DNA of 42,185 nucleotides from an uncultured Clostridia bacterium (GTDB lineage Bacteria > Bacillota > Clostridia > Oscillospirales > CAG-272): contig CANRIL010000023.1 in assembly GCA_947630625.1 (NCBI GenBank), positions 1 to 42,185 on the forward strand, written 5' to 3'. Of this stretch, positions 35,425-42,185 are shown piece after piece (positions within the stretch are counted from its first letter, which is position 1; the number at the start of each line of letters is the position of its first letter). The notes under the pieces are model-generated. The model was not told the origin of the DNA and did not search any database. It worked only from the letters and a program-made list of their open reading frames with translations. Made by a program: the position numbers and the translations under genes.

Positions 35425-35453
35425 TTGCGGGCGACTAAAAGCCGCTGTATAAT
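35425..35453 (+). promoter_or_regulatory. Promoter for the alginate-lyase-like lipoprotein
   Basis: TTGCGG (35425-35430), 17 bp, TATAAT (35448-35453), giving a leader of about 150 nt before the gene at 35609. The weak -35 beside a palindrome suggests activation. Confidence 0.65.
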
Positions 35454-35608
35454 TAAAGTGCATAAAGACGTGCGCACCGTATTTTTTCAATCGACCTTCG
35501 TGAAAAAAACGCGCGGCGGCGAATTTCATCATTTGACAGCCTTTTGAGAAAATTTTGATCGAAATGAACGGGAGCCTTTGCGGACAAAGGCGGGGAGGTT
35601 ATGTTATA

Positions 35609-37330
35609 ATGAAAAAATTTTTATGTCTTCTGCTCGGAGCGGCTCTGTTGATGCCGGTATTTGCCGCGTGCAGCCCCGCGTCGGATGTTGAAACGGACGG
35701 CGTGACAGACCCTGTCACAAGCCCCGAAACGGCGGGTGAGACTGAGCCAAAGGAAGACGAGCCGTTTGTGCGTGAGGGCTTCGTTCATCCGGGGCTGCTG
35801 CATACGGAAGAGTCTCTTGAGCTCGTGCGTGACGGCGTCGAGAACGGATATGACGATTATAAGCGGAACTGGGCAAAGCTTCGGGCGAGCGAATTTTGCC
35901 AGATCGCAGCTCCGCGCCCGACGGCGAAGGTCATTCGCGGCGGAAACGGTGACAACGTCGCGCAGTTTTACCGCGACGTTGCGCGCGCGTACCAGTGCGC
36001 GCTCGTATGGCAGATCGAGGGCGATGAAGCTTACGGCGACTGCGCGCGCGATATCCTCAATGCCTGGTCGGCGACGCTTCGCGAGGTGAGCGGCAATGCC
36101 GACCGATATCTCGCCTCCGGACTTTACGGCTATGAGATCGCGAACGCCGCCGAGCTTATGCGCGATTATCCTGGGTTTGAACTCGAGCAGATGCAGGATA
36201 TGCTCCTCAACGTGTTTTATAAACCCCTCTGCGAGCGGTTCTTGATCTCAAACGAGTTCGGCAAGGACCACAACGACGCGTATATAACGAACTACTGGGC
36301 TAACTGGGACCTCTGCAACATGGCGGCGACGATCGCCATAGGCATATTCTGCGACCGCGAGGACATCTACGATATAGGGATCGAATATTTCAAATACGGC
36401 AAGGGCAACGGGTCGATATATAATGCCATACCGTATCTCTTCGAGGAAGACGAACTCGCCCAGTGGCAGGAGTCAGGCAGGGACCAGGGACACGCGGGGC
36501 TCGGGATCGGTCTTATGGCGACATGCTGCGAGATGGCATACAATCAGGGCGATGACCTTTACGGCTGGGCTGACAACAGATTCATGTACGCCGCCGAGTA
36601 TGTGGCGCGCTACAATAACGGCGAGAACGTCCCGTTCGAACCGTATGAATGGGCGTCCGGGCAAAAGGGCGACTGGCAGGCGCACACGGGGATCTCGTCC
36701 GCGACGCGCGGCGAGACGCGTCCGATATGGGCGATGATATACAACCATTATCACAACAGGCTCGGCTACGATATGCCGAATGTGAAGGCGACGCTTGACA
36801 GAGAAAAAATCGAGGGCGGCCCCGGCGGGCACGGGTCGACATTTGATCAGCTCGGCTTCGGTACGCTGCTGTATAACGACCCCGAGGGCAGCGGCAGCTC
36901 GGCAAGACAGCTCGGCGGCAACATCGAGGACGGCGTATACAAGATCGCGCTTTACAGCGGCGGGCTGTATCTCACGGCGAACGACGACGGCAGCGTAACC
37001 GTAATGCCTGACGGGAACGAAGGACAGGAGTGGCAGATAACGCACATCGGCAGCGGTCAATATAAGGTCGTGAACGTTAAAAACGGGATGGTGCTTGCTG
37101 TCGCCGAAGGTATAGCGCACTCGGGCGCTGAGTTTTTGGTTGAAGATTACTACGGCTGGGCGTCCCAGAAGATCATATTTACAGCCGCTGTCAAGGATTC
37201 GTACCGCATCTTCGCGGCGCATGCGACAAAGGCGATGACGGCTTCGGGCGGCAAAGAGGGCGCAAAGATTATACAGAAGCGGTACGAGCAGGGCTTCGAG
37301 CAAATGTGGAAGCTCGAATGGGTCGGCTGA
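35609..37330 (+). CDS. Alginate-lyase-like lipoprotein with ricin-type lectin domain
   Basis: A 573-aa exported lipoprotein. The signal peptide MKKFLCLLLGAALLMPVFAAC has lipobox FAAC (Cys21), followed by a Thr/Glu-rich linker. Residues about 55-425 form an alpha-helical toroid resembling the alginate lyase (PL5-like) superfamily: HTEESLELVRDGVENG, ARAYQCALVWQIEGDEAYG, then GKDHNDAYITNYWANWDLCN and GRDQGHAGLG. The C-terminal 140 residues are a ricin-B-like carbohydrate-binding domain (DGVYKIALYSGGLYL, GQEWQITHIGSGQYKVVNVKNG, ending EQMWKLEWVG). It probably binds and cleaves an acidic or plant polysaccharide at the cell surface. The substrate is not readable. GGAGG lies ten bases before the ATG. 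Confidence 0.8.
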   Translation: MKKFLCLLLGAALLMPVFAACSPASDVETDGVTDPVTSPETAGETEPKEDEPFVREGFVHPGLLHTEESLELVRDGVENGYDDYKRNWAKLRASEFCQIAAPRPTAKVIRGGNGDNVAQFYRDVARAYQCALVWQIEGDEAYGDCARDILNAWSATLREVSGNADRYLASGLYGYEIANAAELMRDYPGFELEQMQDMLLNVFYKPLCERFLISNEFGKDHNDAYITNYWANWDLCNMAATIAIGIFCDREDIYDIGIEYFKYGKGNGSIYNAIPYLFEEDELAQWQESGRDQGHAGLGIGLMATCCEMAYNQGDDLYGWADNRFMYAAEYVARYNNGENVPFEPYEWASGQKGDWQAHTGISSATRGETRPIWAMIYNHYHNRLGYDMPNVKATLDREKIEGGPGGHGSTFDQLGFGTLLYNDPEGSGSSARQLGGNIEDGVYKIALYSGGLYLTANDDGSVTVMPDGNEGQEWQITHIGSGQYKVVNVKNGMVLAVAEGIAHSGAEFLVEDYYGWASQKIIFTAAVKDSYRIFAAHATKAMTASGGKEGAKIIQKRYEQGFEQMWKLEWVG

Positions 37331-37431
37331 GACGCGAGCTGACGGAACGCTAAAAATGCGCTCGCGCGAAAGTATGATTTTATAAGTTTGCGATAAAACT
37401 TCTCAGCGCCGCTGCGCGGAAAAACATAGCG

Positions 37432-37470
37432 AAAAAGCGGGAACCTATGAAAAAAGGCTCCCGCTTTTTT
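37432..37470 (+). terminator. Rho-independent terminator
   Basis: Arms aaaaagcggga (37432-37442) and tcccgcttttt (37459-37469) with a U-run on the plus strand and an A-run before it, so it can work in both directions. Confidence 0.88.
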
Positions 37471-37565
37471 ATATGCGCAAAATCTCCGTATCCCTGCATA
37501 TCGTGGGCAGCATTTTTTCAACCCTCGGCGGCAACAGAAAATTGTAAAAATTTTTGTCAGTTCTA

Positions 37566-37594
37566 TTGACGATTATATGATTGTATTATATAAT
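37566..37594 (+). promoter_or_regulatory. Consensus promoter P1 of the membrane-protein cluster
   Basis: TTGACG (37566-37571), 17 bp, TATAAT (37589-37594). It shares the 11-mer gttctattgac, spanning its -35, with promoter P2 157 bp downstream. Confidence 0.8.
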
Positions 37595-37657
37595 ATAACC
37601 ACTATGTAAGGAAAACAAGAGAATTTGATTTAAAATCAGACACAAGGACGACTGCGC

Positions 37658-37723
37658 GCTTTTGATGTCGAGTGCTCGCACGCCTCAGGCTTGCGGGAAA
37701 CATGGTAGAATCGCCGGTTCTAT
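37658..37723 (+). repeat. Element resembling the tetR upstream dyads
   Basis: From gctttt to the dyad gtagaatcgccggttctat (37705-37723) the spacing is 47 bases, exactly as between gctttt and gtagaactgccagttctac (10841-10859) upstream of tetR. The dyads match at 15 of 19 positions. Here the dyad abuts and overlaps by one base the -35 of promoter P2. The rest of the 37471-37870 gap holds two promoters and no gene. Confidence 0.45.
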
Positions 37724-37751
37724 TGACTTACGATTCGGCAGTGATTATAAT
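37723..37751 (+). promoter_or_regulatory. Consensus promoter P2 of the membrane-protein cluster
   Basis: TTGACT (37723-37728), 17 bp, TATAAT (37746-37751), about 120 bases before the first gene at 37871. A 19-bp imperfect palindrome ends on the first base of its -35. Confidence 0.8.
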
Positions 37752-37870
37752 TTATATTGCGAAGAAACGAACAATCTACCACCGCCGCAATTAAAACGCT
37801 GGCGGCGAGCCGTCGGGCGGGCGGCTGATGTGACCCGCATAAATATTATCAGAGAGGGGGAGATTTTTTT

Positions 37871-38422
37871 TTGGATCATTCAGCATATGAAAAGGCAATC
37901 GAAGGAAGGATGGCGTACTTTATAATCATCGGCGCTGTCGTTTTTATAGTGGGGATCATCTCTATAATTTATATGTGCAGGAATATGCGCGGCGAAAAAA
38001 TATACTTTGCCGTTTTGCTTACGCTTGCGTGCTTTGCAGTCGTCGGAAGCGCTGTCCTTGTCGGAAGCGTAGTATATTCTTCTCTCTACGATATAAATAA
38101 TCAAGCCTTTGTTATTTACGAAGGACAGTTTAAAGTTGATACTGATGTGGAAACACGTTCAGGCACGTGCTCCCTGTATCTTGAAGACGGCACAAAATTG
38201 GAAACGGATGCGTATCTGCTTTCGGCGGGAATTCATGAGGGGCGCATCGTATACGGCTTAAAAACAAAAATTGTGCTGGATGTCGAAACGGATGATGCCG
38301 AAAACGATCAGCAGCTATTTCCCGATGTAGAAAATAAGGCGGAGATCGTCATGCCGGCAAAAGACAAAACAGTGGCTTCAAAGGAGGAACAAAAACATGA
38401 CCGTTTACTTACTGTATCATAA
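37871..38422 (+). CDS. Small two-helix membrane protein, accessory family member 1
   Basis: A 183-aa membrane protein with two adjacent helices (about 15-35 and 42-68), then a soluble domain starting YDINNQAFVIYEGQFKVD and ending GRIVYGLKTKIVLDVE, and an acidic tail. The soluble domain resembles that of the protein at 39650 (KDIDDNAYTVYTGEFYVVD...GTIVYSTRSKCIVDII), so the two are paralogues. The start is TTG at 37871, eight bases after GAGGGGGAG; an internal ATG 13 codons later is an alternative. Its 3' end overlaps the next gene by 26 nt. Function unknown. Confidence 0.75.
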   Translation: MDHSAYEKAIEGRMAYFIIIGAVVFIVGIISIIYMCRNMRGEKIYFAVLLTLACFAVVGSAVLVGSVVYSSLYDINNQAFVIYEGQFKVDTDVETRSGTCSLYLEDGTKLETDAYLLSAGIHEGRIVYGLKTKIVLDVETDDAENDQQLFPDVENKAEIVMPAKDKTVASKEEQKHDRLLTVS

Positions 38423-38837
38423 GAGACAAATTGACATCGACGCATATAACGTGAAGATCATCGGCATATATTCATCTCTTGACAATGTAAAAGACACAGT
38501 GAAAAGGTATTTGCACATTCCGGGATTTGAAGACTATCCCTACGACTTTTGTATTGAAGCTTTCGACGTGCCGACACACAGAAAATACTCCCACGCACGC
38601 AAAAAGGATGTGTTTCTTCTCCAATATGAGCATCCCGACACCGACGATTCCGATGAGAAAGTCGATATAATAGGGATCTATCCCACCAGATCCTCGGCAG
38701 TATCAGCTGCAAAAGGTGAACGGAGAGGGGAGAGCCGAGATAAGACGGCCTCTTTGCCGCGCGGATTTTATATTGATATGTATCAGGTCGATGAGGACAA
38801 CTGGACGGAAGGGTTTGTGATAATGCCGTCGCCATGA
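38397..38837 (+). CDS. DUF7336-like protein with two tandem copies of the domain
   Basis: A 146-aa soluble protein made of two related halves. The first, VYLLYHKRQIDIDAYNV then KIIGIYSSLDN, ends in FEDYPYDFCIEAFDV. The second, VFLLQYEHP then VDIIGIYPTRSS, ends in RGFYIDMYQVDEDNWTEGFV. The pattern of LLxH, IIGIYS and a final D-W-TEGFV resembles DUF7336-type domains, often seen near immunity or toxin genes. AAAGGAGG lies nine bases before the ATG, and the start overlaps the preceding gene, so they are coupled. Function unknown; an immunity-type role is only a guess from context. Confidence 0.75.
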   Translation: MTVYLLYHKRQIDIDAYNVKIIGIYSSLDNVKDTVKRYLHIPGFEDYPYDFCIEAFDVPTHRKYSHARKKDVFLLQYEHPDTDDSDEKVDIIGIYPTRSSAVSAAKGERRGESRDKTASLPRGFYIDMYQVDEDNWTEGFVIMPSP

Positions 38838-38869
38838 TATTAGATATATTTCGAACGGAGATATAAGTT

Positions 38870-38968
38870 ATGGGTCAGAGCATTGCTTTAAAGAAAAAAG
38901 TCCTTTTAAAATTTTATTTCAGCCTTTGGATGGATGATCAATTATGTGTATGCGGACGGCAGAAATAA
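38870..38968 (+). CDS. Possible 32-aa peptide or gene remnant
   Basis: ATG at 38870 with GGAG nine bases upstream, reading MGQSIALKKKVLLKFYFSLW and stopping at 38968. It lies in the 218-bp gap between the DUF7336-like gene and the next membrane protein. It may be a small basic peptide or the remains of a lost gene; only the ribosome site supports it. Confidence 0.3.
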   Translation: MGQSIALKKKVLLKFYFSLWMDDQLCVCGRQK

Positions 38969-39055
38969 TATGGCAGTGATATAATTTTTGACGGAATTGC
39001 CATTCTCATCGTATTCAGATCTATATCGAGCGCCAATTAGTTATGAGGGTATGAC

Positions 39056-39517
39056 ATGAAAAAACTTAAGCCATATATAATCGAAATGGTTATATTTGTA
39101 TTTTGCGTTGCGGCCGTTTCTGCCGGACTGATCTTCAGCGGATCTGTGTCTGTGAAAATAAATATATTGACGATCGCTGTGATCATAATAATATCGCTGA
39201 TTATGTTATGGTGTTTTTACATAGTTTTCAGGCGCGGCGTTCTGGCGTTAGTTGACGTTGCGTTTAGATTATACAACACAGATGTTGTAACCATATTAAA
39301 TGTTATGCCCGTGCAGGCGGGAGATTTTACGAGCAGAGTAATTGAATGTTCTGTGTCCCGAAATGAGCAGCGATTTATTTATGTGCTCAGGAAAAATAAT
39401 GGAGAGAAAATATCCCTTATTTCAAATGAGTATTTTGATTATAATAGGATGACCGAATATATAGTTGTGTACAGTAAATTCTCTAAAATTCTGATCAACA
39501 TGTACCGGTATGAATAA
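39056..39517 (+). CDS. Small two-helix membrane protein, accessory family member 2
   Basis: A 153-aa protein with two transmembrane helices (about 9-28 and 35-58) then a soluble domain of about 90 aa rich in beta-strand pattern (VSRNEQRFIYVLRKNNGEKI, YIVVYSKFSKILINMY). The architecture matches the proteins at 37871 and 39650, though sequence identity is low. GAGGG precedes the ATG at 39056. It is in an AT-rich run of short membrane genes. No catalytic residues are recognised. Confidence 0.72.
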   Translation: MKKLKPYIIEMVIFVFCVAAVSAGLIFSGSVSVKINILTIAVIIIISLIMLWCFYIVFRRGVLALVDVAFRLYNTDVVTILNVMPVQAGDFTSRVIECSVSRNEQRFIYVLRKNNGEKISLISNEYFDYNRMTEYIVVYSKFSKILINMYRYE

Positions 39518-39649
39518 TTTATGATCGTACCATTTTTCAAGCAGACGCGCGATCTCATACGAGTGCGACTATGTCGTTTAATGTTATCACTGTTATATTT
39601 AATATATTGATTTTGAAAGCTGCTTTTTGAAGGATGATAAAGGATAAAT

Positions 39650-40084
39650 ATGGAAAATTACAATCATTACAATGAGTTGCTGCAGGGTGAAGTATTTATG
39701 GGCAAGATTGTCCTGATGTTTGTGATAATCGTTATCATAGGAGTGCTTATTCTCTGCATTAAATACAAATTAAAAAACATGTCGATAGTAACGATGATTA
39801 CCGGTGCTGCGATGATACTCATATGTTGTATTTTTCTGATTTATCCGTATCAAAAAGATATAGATGATAATGCCTACACTGTTTATACAGGAGAGTTTTA
39901 CGTTGTAGATAGTTATACTGATAAAGGTGGTAGATATGTTAGGATAAAATATCCGAATCAAAAGGAAAATGTGCGATATCAGCTTTTATGCAATGATTCA
40001 TTTTCAGAAGATGAAACGGAATACGAAGGTACTATTGTTTATTCTACAAGGTCAAAGTGTATTGTTGATATCATACTGCCTTAA
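39650..40084 (+). CDS. Small two-helix membrane protein, accessory family member 3
   Basis: A 144-aa membrane protein with two helices (about 19-37 and 46-66) followed by a beta-rich domain: KDIDDNAYTVYTGEFYVVD, GGRYVRIKYPNQKENVRYQL, then GTIVYSTRSKCIVDIILP. The domain aligns with that at 37871, including the D-I-x-x-x-A, Y-x-G-x-F and IVY motifs. The start at 39650 has AAAGGA six bases upstream; an internal ATG at 39698 with AGGGTGA is also plausible. Function unknown. Confidence 0.72.
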   Translation: MENYNHYNELLQGEVFMGKIVLMFVIIVIIGVLILCIKYKLKNMSIVTMITGAAMILICCIFLIYPYQKDIDDNAYTVYTGEFYVVDSYTDKGGRYVRIKYPNQKENVRYQLLCNDSFSEDETEYEGTIVYSTRSKCIVDIILP

Positions 40085-40271
40085 TTTCCACTGCTTATTT
40101 ATCTAAATTGATCTAATTTACAGTAGATGCTGTTATTGGAGTCATTTTGAACTTTTTTTATGCAACAGATTAAATTGAGTGTTTAGAAGGTCTTGCTAAA
40201 CTTTTGAAACGGAGCAGTAAACGGCATAGTTGCAGTATACGGAGCTAGTCTTATATATGGAGGATAAATTT

Positions 40272-40658
40272 ATGGATAACGCGGCAGCTTATATTATTAT
40301 GATATTGTCACCTGTTTTTTGGTTAGTTTCAAAATTATCAATACATTACACGATATTATATGAAAATATTAGAAAGAATCATAGCAGATCATACATAAGA
40401 AAGAATCGCGGCAGCACAATAAATGAATATTTTTTATTGGATTATAAAAACGAAATAAACGGTTTATTGTTTTATGCTAATTTGATTTTAGGGATCATGG
40501 TAATAATAGGATTTGCCGGTTCGATAGTATACCTTATTCTCGCGGTGCTCCGATATAAGTTAAGAATAATTATTATACCGACAATAGTTTGCTGCATTGA
40601 TATTTTTCTTGCTGCTGCAAGAACCGTACGGCTGATTTTTGATAAGTTAAAAAAATAG
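40272..40658 (+). CDS. Small multi-pass membrane protein
   Basis: A 128-aa protein with three or four hydrophobic segments (about 5-22, 60-90 and 98-118) and a basic cytoplasmic stretch (ENIRKNHSRSYIRKNRGS). The start at 40272 is set by GGAGG seven bases upstream. It lacks the beta-rich domain of its neighbours. Function unknown; codon use is AT-rich like the rest of the cluster. Confidence 0.7.
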   Translation: MDNAAAYIIMILSPVFWLVSKLSIHYTILYENIRKNHSRSYIRKNRGSTINEYFLLDYKNEINGLLFYANLILGIMVIIGFAGSIVYLILAVLRYKLRIIIIPTIVCCIDIFLAAARTVRLIFDKLKK

Positions 40659-40700
40659 CGTCTTTTCGATAAAAACAAATAGCAACGGGAGGCGAGGGTC

Positions 40701-40913
40701 ATGCACAGAAAGATGATGAAAGGCGTTATGATTTATGGATATGTATTCATGGGCATAATAGCGTGCATACTGATCCCGCACACATTATACCGTATAGCTC
40801 GTCTTTATATTAGATTTAAAAGTACAAAAAGCTGCAATTTTCATATGCTCGAACTTATTCAATGCGGCTTTCAGCTTTTTTATTCGGATTTTGCTTGTGT
40901 ACGGATTTTGTAA
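40701..40913 (+). CDS. Small single-pass membrane protein (70 aa)
   Basis: A 70-aa protein with one N-terminal hydrophobic helix (VMIYGYVFMGIIACILIP) and a basic middle (RIARLYIRFKSTKS). GGGAGG lies nine bases before the ATG. The C-terminus (CNFHMLELIQCGFQLFYSD) shows no motif, and the protein may be truncated. It is the last gene before the arginase. Confidence 0.55.
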   Translation: MHRKMMKGVMIYGYVFMGIIACILIPHTLYRIARLYIRFKSTKSCNFHMLELIQCGFQLFYSDFACVRIL

Positions 40914-40927
40914 GTGCTATAATTGGA

Positions 40928-40957
40928 TTGGACTTAAAAAACCGTGACAAATAAAAT
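40928..40957 (+). promoter_or_regulatory. Probable arginase promoter
   Basis: TTGGAC (40928-40933), 18 bp, TAAAAT (40952-40957), about 35 bases before the arginase start. Confidence 0.5.
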
Positions 40958-40991
40958 TGCCCGGCGGCACATCTGAAAAAAGGAGAATAGC

Positions 40992-41843
40992 ATGAAGACT
41001 GTTTTAATTGAGGCCAAAGAGGACATGGGAGTTCATATTGACGGCACGAATCTGGGACCTCATATTTTAAGCAGTCATTTTGCAGGCGGTGAGCTTCGGA
41101 TATGCGCGGTTGATAAGCTTGACGCAGTCAAAGAGACAGAGAGGGAAAACAAAAGAAAGAACCTCGGATATGTAAATGAGTTCAATGCGAGGTTATATCA
41201 TAAGGCAGAGGAGCTTATTGAAGCGCAGACGCTGCCGATAATATTGGGCGGAGATCACAGCATAGCAATAGCTTCCGCCCTCGCATCAATAAAAGTACAT
41301 AAAAACCTTGGTATAATCTGGCTTGACGCACATGCGGACTATAACACTTTTGAGACTACTGTCACGGGGAATATACATGGATTGCCATTAGCCGCTGTAA
41401 ATGGCTTGTGTCCGGAGCTCACATCTTTTCATAATGAGAGTTATTATAGCCCCGCAAATACAGTAATTGTCGGCTGTCGGGATATTGACGAGCTTGAATC
41501 GGTAAATCTTCGCAATAACAACATAAAAATATATACAACAGAAGATGTACATAAATCAGGCATAACCGTCGTGCTTGAAGAAGCTTTCAGAATCGCGGGC
41601 AGCGGAACAAACGGAGTTCATATCAGCTATGATCTCGATGCAATTGATCCTCTGCATGCTCCCGGCGTAAGCGTTCCCGCTGCTGACGGTCTTAGCGCAG
41701 ACGAAGCGATGCAGGCGGCAGATTATATTTCAAAACATAAGAGCATTATCAAATCGATCGATTTAGTAGAATTCAATCCTTTGCTTGATAAAGAGAAAAA
41801 GACGGAAAATTTAGCAGTAAGAATACTGAACAAGTTGATTTAA
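40992..41843 (+). CDS. Arginase/ureohydrolase family protein
   Basis: A 283-aa ureohydrolase, shorter than typical arginase (about 300 aa). All manganese ligands are present: His89 in LGGDHS, Asp112, His114 and Asp116 in DAHAD, Asp214 and Asp216 in YDLDAIDP. NTFETTVTGNIHGLPLA is the arginase-type substrate loop (agmatinases differ here), supporting arginine to ornithine plus urea. AAAAGGAG precedes the ATG. The N-terminus is compressed (DMGVHIDGTNLGP). Neighbours give no pathway context. I leave the symbol blank because closely related ureohydrolases share these motifs. Confidence 0.9.
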   Translation: MKTVLIEAKEDMGVHIDGTNLGPHILSSHFAGGELRICAVDKLDAVKETERENKRKNLGYVNEFNARLYHKAEELIEAQTLPIILGGDHSIAIASALASIKVHKNLGIIWLDAHADYNTFETTVTGNIHGLPLAAVNGLCPELTSFHNESYYSPANTVIVGCRDIDELESVNLRNNNIKIYTTEDVHKSGITVVLEEAFRIAGSGTNGVHISYDLDAIDPLHAPGVSVPAADGLSADEAMQAADYISKHKSIIKSIDLVEFNPLLDKEKKTENLAVRILNKLI

Positions 41844-41983
41844 AAGGAGGTTTTGCTGCCGGACATAGTTTCAATGGTATCAGCCAAGCGCCACTGTGTT
41901 TGATCTATATGTAAAATGAAAGCTTATAAAAGCGCGTCAAATCTTTTCATGCGATGCGATTCAACATAAAATATTGCAATTTC

Positions 41984-42025
41984 AAAAACCGCGCGATCGG
42001 ATGAACTGATGACCGCGCGGTTTTT
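41984..42025. terminator. Bidirectional Rho-independent terminator after the arginase
   Basis: Perfect 12-bp arms aaaaaccgcgcg (41984-41995) and cgcgcggttttt (42014-42025). Between the arginase stop and this stem lies a strong AAGGAGG (41844-41850) followed only by a 16-codon frame, so a downstream gene may have been lost. The rest of 41844-42079 shows nothing else. Confidence 0.85.
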
Positions 42026-42079
42026 AATTTGCCCAATGTTCATTTTTTTCGGTAAAATATATGTAACCGCTAATGTGCG

Positions 42080-42137
42080 GGGTACTGTCAAGGATTTTTC
42101 GCAAAATTGGGTACTGTCAAGGATTTTTCGCAAAATT
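42080..42137. repeat. Exact 29-bp tandem repeat near the window end
   Basis: A 29-bp unit beginning gggtactgtcaagg and ending gcaaaatt occurs twice head to tail (42080-42108 and 42109-42137) without a mismatch. The minus strand of each copy contains a perfect TTGACA. It may be the end of an insertion element or a regulatory repeat of a gene beyond the window. Confidence 0.85.
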
Positions 42138-42171
42138 GTATAGAAAGAAGTCACATCTCGCTTTCATCACC

Positions 42172-42185
42172 CCTCGAATTCGAGG
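42172..42185. repeat. 14-bp perfect palindrome at the right edge
   Basis: CCTCGAATTCGAGG is self-complementary and ends exactly at the last base, so a longer palindrome may continue outside the window. Confidence 0.6.

Noticed and set aside
37662-37925. 87-codon plus-strand frame before the first membrane-protein gene
   Set aside because: It starts inside the promoter region, lacks a good ribosome site, and overlaps the better supported TTG start at 37871.
41853-41903. 16-codon TTG frame after the arginase as a gene
   Set aside because: Only two bases separate the ribosome site from the TTG and the peptide has no recognisable feature.

Overview
The window looks like chromosomal DNA from a spore-forming-type Bacillota lineage, probably an uncultured gut member of the Clostridia. 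The evidence is strong AGGAGG-type ribosome sites, near-consensus TTGACA-17-TATAAT promoters, lipoprotein signal peptides, a SpoIIIE/FtsK translocase, MltG, an rpsO-pnp pair and a paired small TauE/SafE transporter. The organism cannot be named from sequence alone. The middle (about 12-37 kb) is GC-rich and housekeeping or glycan-related. The two ends (about 1-11 kb and 37.6-42 kb) are visibly more AT-rich and carry accessory genes.

Region 1 (1-9933, minus strand) is one long probable operon. In transcription order it holds two small helical proteins of WXG100 size (99 and 91 aa), a TerY-like VWA protein, two Sel1-repeat proteins, a third helical-repeat protein, a ClpP-type serine peptidase with an intact triad, a VirD4/TraG-like P-loop ATPase without a membrane anchor, and a protein running off the window edge. 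The last protein shares its N-terminal helical domain with the two Sel1 proteins and carries an apparent frameshift. I do not recognise this gene set as a described system, and it is the best candidate here for something new. A TetR regulator (10199-10762) lies just upstream, preceded by an unusually dyad-rich leader.

Region 2 (11.4-18.4 kb) has a small lipoprotein behind a perfect consensus promoter. It is followed by minus-strand glycan genes: a GH2 beta-galactosidase-like enzyme, a GH43-like enzyme, a small helical protein and an acetyl-xylan-esterase-like hydrolase.

Region 3 (18.4-29.5 kb) is core genome. On the minus strand are mltG, a CPBP protease, 5-formyl-THF cyclo-ligase, a DJ-1 family protein, a thymidylate-kinase-like protein, a zinc-ribbon membrane protein and ftsK/spoIIIE. 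On the plus strand are two half-size TauE/SafE proteins, rpsO and pnp.

Region 4 (29.6-37.3 kb) holds a VanY-type peptidase coupled to a solute-binding-like lipoprotein, radC (minus), a GH35 enzyme behind a three-half-site operator, and an alginate-lyase-like lipoprotein with a ricin-type lectin tail.

Region 5 (37.5-42.2 kb) starts with two tandem consensus promoters and then a run of small membrane proteins, at least two of them paralogous, with a DUF7336-like tandem-domain protein. An arginase follows. The window ends in a 29-bp exact tandem repeat and a 14-bp palindrome, possibly the edge of another mobile or repeat element.
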